Source: Nostoc sp. NIES-4103 (GTDB taxonomy: Bacteria > Cyanobacteriota > Cyanobacteriia > Cyanobacteriales > Nostocaceae). From it: 64,000 nt of DNA. Made by a program: the position numbers and the translations under genes. The number at the start of each line of letters is the position of its first letter. The stretch's first letter is position 1. Location of the stretch: positions 7,836,863 through 7,900,862 of the forward strand of contig NZ_AP018288.1 of NCBI RefSeq assembly GCF_002368335.1, read 5' to 3'. The notes below the pieces were generated by a model. That model was not told the origin of the DNA. It did not search any database and saw only the letters and a list, made by a program, of their open reading frames with translations. Below are positions 1 through 8,408 of the stretch, one piece after another.

Positions 1-1662
1 ATTCTAGATTACTTGGAGAAGGGGAAATGCTTGATTTTATTAGATGGCTTAGATGAAGTTTTAGCTAGAGATACTCGTTATGTATATAAAAGTATTGATG
101 AATTCAATGAAAAGTATAGTAATAATCATATGATTATTACTTGCCGTCATGGAGCTTGTGAATATGTTTTTAAAGAGTTCGCAGAGGTAGAAATAGCAGA
201 TTTTGATGATAAAGAAATAGAAAATTTTATCAAAAATTGGTTTAGAAAGAGCCAAACACAAGATGATAAGCTAGAAAACTTTTTGCGTAAACTCAATGCT
301 AATCCATCGGTCAAAGAATTAGCTAAAAATCCATTATTGCTAACGCTATTATGTTTAGTTGCTGGAGATAATTATGATTTACCTATGAATAGATATCAGT
401 TATATCATGATGCAGTAGAAGTACTACTAAAAAAGTGGGATACTAATCGTCAAATACAACATGAAACAATTTATTCAGGCAATTTAACACTTCAGCTAAA
501 AATAAATATTTTAGCTGAAATAGCATATGATGCTTTTATTGAAAAGCCACAAAGACACTATTGGCATAAATTTGAGTTAGGAGCCAAAATTCGTAAACTT
601 ATTGAAAATATTGATGGATTTGAACATAAAAGACTGGATGATGATAGCCAATTAGTTTTGAAGTCTTTTGAGACGCATCATGGTATTCTTGCTGAACAAG
701 CTCAAGGGATTTATGCCTTTTCCCATTTAACTTTTCAGGAGTATTTTACTGCTCAATATATATATGAAAGCCGTGTTCCTGGTATTTTAAGCCAGCTTGT
801 GAAACAACATTTAACAGATTCTCATTGGCGAGAAGTATTTATAATTATTGCCTGTCGATTTCCAATAACTGAAGCTGACAATTTTCTAAAATTAATTTTT
901 TCCTATGCAAATGAACTAGTTAAAAGCGATGAATTACAAAAAATGCTTAAATGGCTTTATAAACTAACAACAAAGACATTAGATCTTCCATCTAGTTCAT
1001 GGAGAACTTTTTACTTAACCATAGATTTAGATACAGACTTATATATTAATAATGAAATAAATATAGATCGCAATATTGCCGAAAGCCTTTCTGTAAAATT
1101 GAGAGCTATTAACGATAAGCGTCACAAAATTATCAAGAATAATTTTAAAGATTCACTTGCAAAAAACTTGTCAGTTATCCATAGTTTCGCTAGTGATAAG
1201 GCAGCTAATAGAAACTGGAAAATTCACGAATCTAGTAAATTTATTCAAAAACGTCTAGAGGTTGATGAGACTTTTACCTTTGAGTCTAAATTACAAGAAA
1301 CGATTCAAATCGCCACAGAAAATAGTAATGCTAAATTAGCAGATGCTTTAAAATTTTTACAATCTCGTCAACCTGACAATAAGAATTCAACCTCAGAATG
1401 GCAAAAGTGGGCAGACGATTTGCAAAATGTGATGATTGAACAACTAGATATTGGTTATAATGTACAATTTTCGGAAGAGGATACTAAAGCTTTAGATAAC
1501 TACCTTTATCTCTGTAATCTTTTGTTAGATTGCATTCAAGAAGGTAGCTACACTATTAAAGGTTTGCGAGAAGAACTGATTGATAATTTACTGCTACCAA
1601 AAGAACAGATTCCGCCACACCTGTTTGGAGATGGAGTTAGCCACATCGTTGCACAGGAATAA
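1..1662 (+). CDS. NACHT-family NTPase, 3' part of gene (5' end outside window)
   Basis: Open from base 1, so the protein starts upstream; 553 residues are visible. The first lines carry a NACHT Walker B (ILLDGLDEV) and sensor-like IITCRH. A helical segment NPLLLTLLCLV and a winged-helix-like FSHLTFQEYF block follow, the usual order in bacterial NACHT (NLR-like) ATPases. Walker A is missing only because of the window edge. The C-terminal third is helical, charged and Lys/Asn-rich, with no repeat sensor recognised. Many bacterial NACHT proteins act in antiphage defence, sensing infection and triggering an N-terminal effector. Which effector is fused here cannot be seen. The AT-rich composition differs from the housekeeping genes nearby, which fits an accessory gene. 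Confidence 0.85.
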   Translation: MLDYLEKGKCLILLDGLDEVLARDTRYVYKSIDEFNEKYSNNHMIITCRHGACEYVFKEFAEVEIADFDDKEIENFIKNWFRKSQTQDDKLENFLRKLNANPSVKELAKNPLLLTLLCLVAGDNYDLPMNRYQLYHDAVEVLLKKWDTNRQIQHETIYSGNLTLQLKINILAEIAYDAFIEKPQRHYWHKFELGAKIRKLIENIDGFEHKRLDDDSQLVLKSFETHHGILAEQAQGIYAFSHLTFQEYFTAQYIYESRVPGILSQLVKQHLTDSHWREVFIIIACRFPITEADNFLKLIFSYANELVKSDELQKMLKWLYKLTTKTLDLPSSSWRTFYLTIDLDTDLYINNEINIDRNIAESLSVKLRAINDKRHKIIKNNFKDSLAKNLSVIHSFASDKAANRNWKIHESSKFIQKRLEVDETFTFESKLQETIQIATENSNAKLADALKFLQSRQPDNKNSTSEWQKWADDLQNVMIEQLDIGYNVQFSEEDTKALDNYLYLCNLLLDCIQEGSYTIKGLREELIDNLLLPKEQIPPHLFGDGVSHIVAQE

Positions 1663-1877
1663 ATTAGGGTGAGTTCGATGAACCTCTCCCCAACTTCTCT
1701 GTCTTGAAAAGTTCTGATGGTCGGAAGCCTCCGCTCAGACTTTTCGCTCCGAAGCGGAGAGGGGCTTTAAAATTCTTGATAAAGAGCGAGAAATTAATAA
1801 GGTTTTGAAGCCTCTCCCCTTTCAGGGGAGAGGTTTGGAGAGGGGTCTTTGAAATCTGTCGGACTCACGTTAAATTA
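1663..1877. repeat. Interspersed cyanobacterial repeat with CCTCTCCCC/GGGGAGAGG arms
   Basis: Holds several short inverted arms (CCTCTCCCC near 1684 and 1811; GGAGAGGGG near 1758 and 1841). A related block lies at 55372-55425, so this is a dispersed family. An insertion-like stretch (about 1717-1755, TCGGAAGCCTCCGC) interrupts the arm. No gene is visible. Confidence 0.6.
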
Positions 1878-1885
1878 AGATTTTT

Positions 1886-1960
1886 GGCATTGCTGAATCC
1901 AACTATGAGATTCAAAAATTCAGTTTTTCATAGTACTCTTCTGTTTGGGTCAGCAATGCC
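1886..1960. mobile_element. 75-bp MITE-like element with 8-bp target duplication
   Basis: Ends are 11-bp perfect inverted repeats GGCATTGCTGA / TCAGCAATGCC. The direct repeat AGATTTTT flanks the element on both sides (1878-1885 and 1961-1968). An inner inverted pair (ACTATGA / TCATAGT) lets the whole element fold into one imperfect hairpin. It lies just past the mdh stop and could also act in 3'-end formation. Confidence 0.65.
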
Positions 1961-2003
1961 AGATTTTTGACTAAAAGAGTTGACAAAAAAGTAGCGATCG
2001 CAG

Positions 2004-2981
2004 TCACATCTTTGTTGCCAATATTTCCTGTACCTGGTCAATATTTTTCCGTACAGATTGTGCCGAAACTTTTAACGCTGCCATTTCTTCATCTGTGAGA
2101 GTCAATTCCAATACACTTTCAATTCCACCGCATCCCAAACGACAGGGAACACCAATCACAACATCTTCTAAACCGTATTCACCTTGGAGATAAGCCGCCA
2201 CGGGTAACAACCGTGACTGATTCAATACAATTGATTCCACCATCACACTTGTAGCAGATGCAGGAGCGAAAAAAGCACCGCCAGTCTGCATCAATTCCAC
2301 AATTTCCGCACCACCATTACGAGTTCTCTGTACCAAACGTTCAATCGTAGGTGCATCGAGTAATTCTGTGATGGGAATGCCGTTGACAGTGGCATAACGA
2401 GACAAAGGTACCATTAAATCACCATGGCTACCCAACACCATGGCTTTGACATCGGCAGGTAACACGCCTAATTCCAAGGCGATGAAAGTCTCAAAACGTG
2501 CCGAGTCTAACACACCAGCCATACCCATAATGCGATCGCGTGGTAAACCTGTGGCTTGCCAAGCTAAATAAGTCATCACATCTAAAGGATTGGTGACGAC
2601 AATAAAAATAGCATGGGGAGAGTGAGCGATCGCATTCTTGGCTGCTTCCACCACAATTTTGGCATTGGTTAATAGCAAATCATCCCGACTCATACCTGGT
2701 TTGCGGGGAAGTCCGGCGGTAATCACCACAATTTGAGAACCAGATGTATCAATATAGTTGTTTGTGCCAATAATTTGGCGATTATGTAGTTCAATTCCCC
2801 TAGCTTCGATTAAATCTAATGCTAGACCTTGGGGCATACCCTCAACGATATCCAGCAATACTACATCTGCGAGATTTTTCTCTGCTATCCGCTGGGCTAG
2901 GGTGCTACCAACTCTACCAGCACCAACAATAGTGACACGAGGTAAACTACATACGATTGGGGGATCACAAGAAGAAGACAT
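2004..2981 (-). CDS. mdh: Malate dehydrogenase
   Basis: NAD-dependent oxidation of malate to oxaloacetate in the cytoplasm. The 325-residue product has the Rossmann motif GAGRVGS near residue 19, the substrate loop AGLPRKPGMSRDDLL with the Arg typical of malate rather than lactate dehydrogenase, VTNPLD, and the catalytic His in GSHGDLMVP. The start is the ATG at 2981; an upstream extension would add about 20 unconserved residues. It is the LDH-like type of MDH common in cyanobacteria. It is transcribed alone, with ndhO more than 200 bases upstream on the same strand and repeats on both sides. Confidence 0.93.
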   Translation of the reverse strand: MSSSCDPPIVCSLPRVTIVGAGRVGSTLAQRIAEKNLADVVLLDIVEGMPQGLALDLIEARGIELHNRQIIGTNNYIDTSGSQIVVITAGLPRKPGMSRDDLLLTNAKIVVEAAKNAIAHSPHAIFIVVTNPLDVMTYLAWQATGLPRDRIMGMAGVLDSARFETFIALELGVLPADVKAMVLGSHGDLMVPLSRYATVNGIPITELLDAPTIERLVQRTRNGGAEIVELMQTGGAFFAPASATSVMVESIVLNQSRLLPVAAYLQGEYGLEDVVIGVPCRLGCGGIESVLELTLTDEEMAALKVSAQSVRKNIDQVQEILATKM

Positions 2982-3200
2982 AATTAGGGTGCGGCTACTG
3001 GTTGAAGATGAGACTTCAATGGAGAAGTCAGCAGTGCCCACCCTACAATTTTGGGTTTTTAGGAATTAGCCAACAACATCCTTTAGTTTGAAGGCTAATT
3101 GTAATTGCTGACTAATGACTGCTGACTGATGACTGATGACAGTCAGCAGTCAACAACTTCAAGCAGAATAATTTATCTGGGATTTCCAGAATAACATCTG

Positions 3201-3416
3201 TTATTTAAATTCTTCAAGTTGATCCAAACGTAACCAAACATTTGGCGTTGGCACTTTTCCGAACTTCACAAAGGCGTAATCACCTTTGATATCTACAATT
3301 TCGCCCTTGCTGTCAAACAAGTAGGAAGGAAAGCGAGTATCACTAGCTTGTGCTTCTACACTGTTTTCCAGTTTCTCCCGCACAGCGCGAACTGTATCTC
3401 CTTTTTTCAATGCCAT
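3201..3416 (-). CDS. ndhO: NAD(P)H-quinone oxidoreductase subunit O
   Basis: Small peripheral subunit of the cyanobacterial/chloroplast NDH-1 complex at the thylakoid membrane, used in respiration and cyclic electron flow. The 71-residue protein starts ALKKGDTVRAVREKLENSVEA and has the family signature GDYAFVKFGKVPTPNVWLRLDQL. The ATG at 3416 is preceded by a strong GAGAGGGGAAC ribosome-binding site. Further upstream, codons remain open but show no family similarity. The upstream DNA holds a GGGCGGG hairpin (3488-3553) that could sit in the promoter or leader. Confidence 0.93.
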   Translation of the reverse strand: MALKKGDTVRAVREKLENSVEAQASDTRFPSYLFDSKGEIVDIKGDYAFVKFGKVPTPNVWLRLDQLEEFK

Positions 3417-3487
3417 AAGTTCCCCTCTCAAGTTGATAAATTCTTTTATCTGCATTTTAAGAGAGTCTGAGTAAAAACTCCTAACTC

Positions 3488-3553
3488 CTGTACGGGCGGG
3501 TTTTGCAATCTTACTCAATTGATAGCCAGATATTCGGGTAAACCCGCCCCTAC
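3488..3553. repeat. Inverted repeat with GGGCGGGTTT / AAACCCGCCC arms
   Basis: Arms TACGGGCGGGTTT (about 3490-3503) and AAACCCGCCCCTA (about 3539-3552) enclose some 35 bases. It lies 70-140 bases upstream of the ndhO start and beside an IS remnant. Likely a small palindromic repeat; whether it affects ndhO is unknown. Confidence 0.5.
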
Positions 3554-3557
3554 AACT

Positions 3558-3920
3558 CTTTCAAGGGCAGGTTTTTAGAAATGGGTAAATGATAGGATCA
3601 AACATCGTGACCCCAAACGTGCTGAACGACATTGGTTAGCCCGAAGCGATCGCTATTTTATGGTTGGTTAGTATTGGTAGTGCGGCTGATACTACTAACA
3701 CTCTTGTGTAGTTATGATCATTTACCCACAAATCATGTGGCACATAACTTACCTCCTGCTTTCCAACCTACACGCATTCTCAGTTGCTTTCGTCGCGGTT
3801 TCATCAAGCTGATCGTTGCTTTGTTATTGGGTCAGCCTCTTGCTTTTGGTCACTTTTCCCCTGAACCTTGGAATACTCATCTCAACTTCTCTTCTGCCTG
3901 AAAAAACCTGCCCTTGAAAG
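3558..3920 (+). mobile_element. Decayed insertion sequence with 19-bp terminal inverted repeats and frameshifted transposase tail
   Basis: The ends are perfect 19-bp inverted repeats, CTTTCAAGGGCAGGTTTTT (3558-3576) and its complement (3902-3920). Inside, three frames must be joined to read a DDE-transposase-like C-terminus. They are DPKRAERHWLA (from 3609), AIAILWLVSIGSAAD (from about 3648), then ILSCFRRGFIKL...GHFSPEPW up to the stop at 3899-3901. At least two frameshifts and loss of the catalytic part make it non-autonomous. The exact IS family was not identified. No convincing target duplication is seen. Confidence 0.7.
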
Positions 3921-4017
3921 GCAGGGGGGCGGGGGAGCAGGGGAAGATGAGGGGGAGAATAACTAAACCCATGCCCCATGCCCAAAAAAGCTTAATGAAA
4001 CTTATTACATGTAATAT

Positions 4018-4048
4018 TTGACAAAAAACCAGTGAAAAGCAGTATAAT
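4018..4048 (+). promoter_or_regulatory. Candidate sigma70-type promoter for the PAS histidine kinase
   Basis: TTGACA at 4018-4023 and TATAAT at 4043-4048, 19-bp spacer, about 58 bases before the ATG at 4106. Both hexamers match consensus; the spacer is slightly long. A short palindrome TACATGTA lies just upstream (about 4006-4013). Confidence 0.55.
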
Positions 4049-4105
4049 TGTCTTTTTTTATTCCCAACTAATTCACATTAGCCCTTGGGTGCAAGTTTAA
4101 GTTTT

Positions 4106-5926
4106 ATGAGCCGTAATCAACAATCGCTCTGGCATCAAACGCACCAACAACAAGATATCTTGTCGGCAACACCTGTACGCTTGGAACTTGTACCCGAACG
4201 AGCGTCCGATTTAGAACTGTCCACAGCAGAGATGCTGCGTCGTACCCAAGAGGAACTCCAGTGGTATCGCAGCCTTTATGAGAATACGCCTGCTGTGTAC
4301 TTCAGCTTGGACGCAATGGGGATAATTTTGTCTTTAAACCAGTTCGGTGCAAACCTTCTAGGTTACACATCAGAAAAATTGATACAACAGCCTGTTTTTA
4401 ATTTGTTTGATCAATCAGACCAACAAAGGCTTTGTAATTTGTTCACAAGTTTATTAAAATCGCCTCACAACGAAGTCACAGAAGAATTTCGTTTAAACTG
4501 CCCTACCAGCAAAATTACATGGGTAAAAGTTACAGTACGGTTATTGCTTGGTGAGGATGAACATTTGCTTGCAGAGGAAAGCCAACGGACACTTGCTACC
4601 CTATCCTGTACTGCGGCTTCTGCTTTGCATTACCGAAACGAGTTTGTTGTTGAATCACAAGCAATTTCAACTACAACTAAAGTCACCCCAGCGCCGCAGT
4701 GTCCTGTGAAAAGTCCAGTAATTCTCATGGTGTGTGAGGATATTACTGCCCGCAAGCAGGCTGAAGATGCTTTAAAGGAAAGCGAACAACGCTTTCAAAC
4801 TCTGGCTAATAGCGCACCATTCATGTTATGGATGGCAGGATGTGACGGACTATTTACATTTTTTAATAATTCTTGGCTAAAGTTTACAGGACGCAGCATA
4901 GAGGAGCAGCAAGGGTGGGGCTGGCTAGAAGGAGTGCATCCACAAGAGCAGGATTTCTGCCAAGAAAATTATGATTCTGCCTTTCATGCACGAGCTAAAT
5001 TTGAGATAGAGTATCGCCTACAACGCCATGACGGTGTTTATCGTTGGATGCTAGATACTGGTATTCCCAGATTTACCCCCAATGGCAAGTTTGCTGGTTA
5101 CATTGGTTGCTGTATTGATATTACAGAGCGCAAATTAGCAGAAGTTGCGCTACAACAAAGTCAAGAAGCAGTACAGGCACAGCTAGAGGAAATGGAAAGC
5201 CTCAATCGCCTCAAAGAAGAATTCTTAAGTACAGTTTCCCACGAACTACGCACGCCATTAACTAATATGAAAATGGCAATTCAAATGCTGGGAATCGCAC
5301 TGCATCAAGAGCAGAACTTTTTGTCAGAAATGGCAAAACCACCAGCAGAACGCTCAAAAGCGGCTCGCTATTTTGAAATTTTAGACAAAGAATGCGATCG
5401 CGAAATCAACTTAATTAACAACTTCCTGGATTTACAACGGCTAGATACCAGCGCTAGACCTTGGGTGCTGGAAAAAATTCAAGTACAACAATGGCTATGG
5501 CGGGTAGTAGAGCTATTTAAAGCTCACAACCGCACCTTATGTAGGCAAAACTTGCGCCTCATCATAGCTCCTAATATTCCCCCTATCGCCTGCGATCCAT
5601 ACAGTCTGGAACGCATTTTAGTAGAGCTGCTGACCAATGCCTGTAAATTTAGCCCACCAGATGCAGAAATAACCATTTCCGCCCATTTAAAAGCTCACAA
5701 CATCCAGTTCCAAGTCATTAATTCCGGTGTGGAAATTCCTAGCTCTGAATTACCACGCATTTTCGACAAATTTTACCGTATTCCCAGCAATGACCCTTGG
5801 AAACAAGGCGGCACAGGATTAGGATTGGCACTGGTACAGAAACTGACGAAACACTTAGGAGGAACAATTGAGGTTGAAAGTGGGTCTAACCGTACCTGTT
5901 TTGCTATCCAACTAGCGCTTTCGTAG
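4106..5926 (+). CDS. PAS-domain sensor histidine kinase
   Basis: Soluble sensor kinase of 606 residues, no membrane segment. PAS domains lie at about 55-165 and 230-350, the second with a C-terminal PAC motif ending CIDITERK. A short coiled coil leads into the HisKA box TVSHELRTP with the phosphoacceptor His at about 379. The ATPase domain has an N box (LLTNACKF), an F-box region (FDKFYRI) and a G box (GGTGLGLALVQKL). ATG 4106 is used; a TTG 21 bases earlier is less likely. No response regulator is adjacent, so its partner is elsewhere. It stands before a phosphatase/kinase pair on the same strand, but about 350 bases of repeats separate them. Confidence 0.88.
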   Translation: MSRNQQSLWHQTHQQQDILSATPVRLELVPERASDLELSTAEMLRRTQEELQWYRSLYENTPAVYFSLDAMGIILSLNQFGANLLGYTSEKLIQQPVFNLFDQSDQQRLCNLFTSLLKSPHNEVTEEFRLNCPTSKITWVKVTVRLLLGEDEHLLAEESQRTLATLSCTAASALHYRNEFVVESQAISTTTKVTPAPQCPVKSPVILMVCEDITARKQAEDALKESEQRFQTLANSAPFMLWMAGCDGLFTFFNNSWLKFTGRSIEEQQGWGWLEGVHPQEQDFCQENYDSAFHARAKFEIEYRLQRHDGVYRWMLDTGIPRFTPNGKFAGYIGCCIDITERKLAEVALQQSQEAVQAQLEEMESLNRLKEEFLSTVSHELRTPLTNMKMAIQMLGIALHQEQNFLSEMAKPPAERSKAARYFEILDKECDREINLINNFLDLQRLDTSARPWVLEKIQVQQWLWRVVELFKAHNRTLCRQNLRLIIAPNIPPIACDPYSLERILVELLTNACKFSPPDAEITISAHLKAHNIQFQVINSGVEIPSSELPRIFDKFYRIPSNDPWKQGGTGLGLALVQKLTKHLGGTIEVESGSNRTCFAIQLALS

Positions 5927-6275
5927 TGAGGAGTTAGGAGTTAAGAGTTAGGAGTTAGTTGTTGGTGGTCAGTTGTTAGTTGTCAGTGGTCATTTTTTCT
6001 ATCCCCCCATCTCCCTCATCCTCCTCATTGCCCCCCAACCCCAGAGGGGGCCCCGAAGCCCCCCATCTCCCTATCTCCCCTGCCCTCTTATAAGCAATTG
6101 ACTTGCCGATATCTGAAATATTTAGCTATTATGCGTCACAATTAATACTGCCACCAAAATTCATTGGTAAAACCACATCTCTTGTAGGTCTACTTGAGGC
6201 AGGGGCGGCCAATTGTGGCACTTTGGATGTTAGTGGCTAGAAGCACTTTGGAACCGCAATTAAGGAACTTCCACT
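5927..6275. repeat. Intergenic repeats and leader before the PP2C gene
   Basis: 5927-6090 is low-complexity dispersed repeat (GAGTTAGGAGTTA units, GGTCAGTTGTTAG units, C-rich CCCCATCTCCC). 6091-6275 is unique AT-rich sequence that should hold the promoter of the next gene. No clear -35/-10 pair or small gene was found. Confidence 0.5.
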
Positions 6276-8261
6276 ATGCTGATTTGCCCTCAGTGTAAAT
6301 TTGAAAATCCCCATACTAACAAATTTTGTCAAAAGTGTGGCACGTCCCTGACCCACAAAGTTTGTCCTGAATGCAGTACTGAAGTGCCTGTGAACGCACA
6401 ATTTTGTCATAACTGTGGTGCGGAATGTGGAACAGTGTGGTGGGCAATTATTGCCAAGGAAGCTGCTGTTGGGGGAACAGGGAAAGATCAGGCAGATGAG
6501 GAAGCAGTATCTTCTGTAACTCCCTCATCTTTGCTATCCTCTATCTTTCAGTTAACAGTAGGTTCTTATTTAGACCAAGAACAGCGCTATCAACTGGTAG
6601 AACCACTATCCACCACGAAGGGAAACGTTGCTAACACAGAAGTGTACGCGAGAGTTTTAGACTGCCAACCGTATCAAATATCACCTATTGAGGCAATATT
6701 AGCAAATCAGCAACAGGGGGTGGCAACACCATCAGTGGAAGCAAAGGGAATCCCCAGGCTTGCTAAGGCTTATATTGTCTTACAATCCCAAAAACATCCA
6801 GCAATACCATTGATTCACGATGCATGGCAGCAAGGTGATACACAGGTAGTAATTATTCAGGATCGTTCCCATTGGCAAAATTTACTCGAATTGTGGCAAG
6901 CAGAAACAACTAGCTCGTTACAAATATTACACTGGTGTTATCAAATGACCCAACTCTGGACGATACTAGAAAAAGCCAGCTGTCGTCAAAGTTTGTTGGA
7001 GTTATCTAATCTGCGATTGGATGAAGACCAAACCCTAGCGCTACAACAGTTATACGTGGAATCTTGGAATAGCCAGCCTGCAATAGAATTGTCAGACGAT
7101 GAGGAGGCAGATACATTTGCTCTGCAAGGGCAGCCTTTAACTCTCAAAGCTTTGGGTCGGATATGGGAGACGCTATTTAGACAATCCCAAAGAACTCAAT
7201 TTGGGCCTATCATGCAGCTTTTGGAAGATTTGGAACTAGGGAAAATTCAGGATATGCTACAGTTGCGATCGCGTTTGCAGTCAACCGCAGCTGAATTAGA
7301 AGCAGCCACAGTGCCAACTGCTGACCTGATGGCAGAAAAACAGACTGCGGCGCCCACAGTCCTGCAATTAGATGAGCCAGGAGATATCTCTGGCAAAGTT
7401 GATGATCTGCCAACAGTTGTACTGTCAATGCAGTTAAGTAGCCTGGAAGATGCAGGGCGTACTGATGTGGGGCGTCAACGTCATCACAATGAAGACTGCT
7501 TTGGGATTGAAACCAAAATTGACAAGCTGGAAATACCCAAAAACCGAATTCTACAAGCCCGTGGTTTGTATATTCTCTGCGATGGTATGGGCGGACATGC
7601 TGGTGGCGAAATAGCTAGTGAGTTGGCAGTCAACACCCTGCGGAAATATTTTCAAGAACAATGGATTAGCAATCAACTACCCACAGAAGATAGTATTCGT
7701 GAGGCTGTCTACTTGGCTAATCAGGCAATTTATGAGGTAAATCAACAAGATGCCCGTTCTGGTGTTGGGCGCATGGGTACCACCCTAGTTATGCTGTTAA
7801 TTCAAGATACGCAAGCAGCAGTTGCTCATGTGGGAGATAGTCGCCTCTACCGCCTGACTCGTAAGCGAGGGCTGGAACAGGTGACAGTAGATCATGAAGT
7901 CGGTCAACGAGAAATGAAAAGAGGAGTAGAACCGACCATAGCTTATGCCCGTCCAGATGCCTATCAGCTGACCCAAGCCTTGGGGCCGCGCGATCAAAAC
8001 TCGATCAATCCCGAAGTGGAATTTTTCGAGATCACTGAAGATACTTTGCTGATTCTGGCCTCAGACGGTTTATCAGATAATGATTTACTAGAAATACATT
8101 GGCAAAGTTACCTAATTCCTGTATTGAGTTCTGCCGTTAATTTAGAACAAAGCGTGACAAAATTAATTGATTTAGCAAATCAGTACAATGGTCATGACAA
8201 TATTACTGCTATACTTGTCCGGGCAAAAGTACGGCCAAACATGGAAGGGATTAGGGATTAG
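6276..8261 (+). CDS. PP2C-family protein phosphatase with N-terminal double zinc ribbon
   Basis: 661 residues. The N-terminus has CPQC...CQKC and CPEC...CHNC pairs (residues 4-50), a double zinc ribbon. A middle region of about 340 residues, of unknown fold, could bind a partner. The C-terminal PP2C domain starts near 390: DVGRQRHHNEDCF, LCDGMGGHAGGE (metal-binding Asp about 436), GTTLVMLLI, AHVGDSRLYRL, ASDGLSD and GHDNITAI. All metal-binding Asp motifs are present, so activity towards phospho-Ser/Thr is expected. The next gene encodes a Ser/Thr kinase that also carries a zinc ribbon, suggesting an opposed phosphatase/kinase pair. Confidence 0.9.
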   Translation: MLICPQCKFENPHTNKFCQKCGTSLTHKVCPECSTEVPVNAQFCHNCGAECGTVWWAIIAKEAAVGGTGKDQADEEAVSSVTPSSLLSSIFQLTVGSYLDQEQRYQLVEPLSTTKGNVANTEVYARVLDCQPYQISPIEAILANQQQGVATPSVEAKGIPRLAKAYIVLQSQKHPAIPLIHDAWQQGDTQVVIIQDRSHWQNLLELWQAETTSSLQILHWCYQMTQLWTILEKASCRQSLLELSNLRLDEDQTLALQQLYVESWNSQPAIELSDDEEADTFALQGQPLTLKALGRIWETLFRQSQRTQFGPIMQLLEDLELGKIQDMLQLRSRLQSTAAELEAATVPTADLMAEKQTAAPTVLQLDEPGDISGKVDDLPTVVLSMQLSSLEDAGRTDVGRQRHHNEDCFGIETKIDKLEIPKNRILQARGLYILCDGMGGHAGGEIASELAVNTLRKYFQEQWISNQLPTEDSIREAVYLANQAIYEVNQQDARSGVGRMGTTLVMLLIQDTQAAVAHVGDSRLYRLTRKRGLEQVTVDHEVGQREMKRGVEPTIAYARPDAYQLTQALGPRDQNSINPEVEFFEITEDTLLILASDGLSDNDLLEIHWQSYLIPVLSSAVNLEQSVTKLIDLANQYNGHDNITAILVRAKVRPNMEGIRD

Positions 8262-8400
8262 GGATTGGGGACTGGGGACTGGGGACTGGGGAAATTCTTC
8301 CTTAACTCCTAACTCCTAACTCCTAACTCCTAACTCCCAACTCCCAACTCCCAACTCCCAACTCCCAACTCCCCACTCCCCACTCCCTTTTATCTTTTAG
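8262..8400. repeat. Degenerate 7-bp tandem repeats (GGGGACT / CTCCCAA units)
   Basis: GGGATTGGGGACTGGGGACT units on one side and ACTCCTAACTCCCAACTCCC units on the other. The two halves are roughly complementary, so a transcript through the gap between phosphatase and kinase genes could fold into a long hairpin. Confidence 0.7.
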
Positions 8401-8408
8401 GTTGCATT

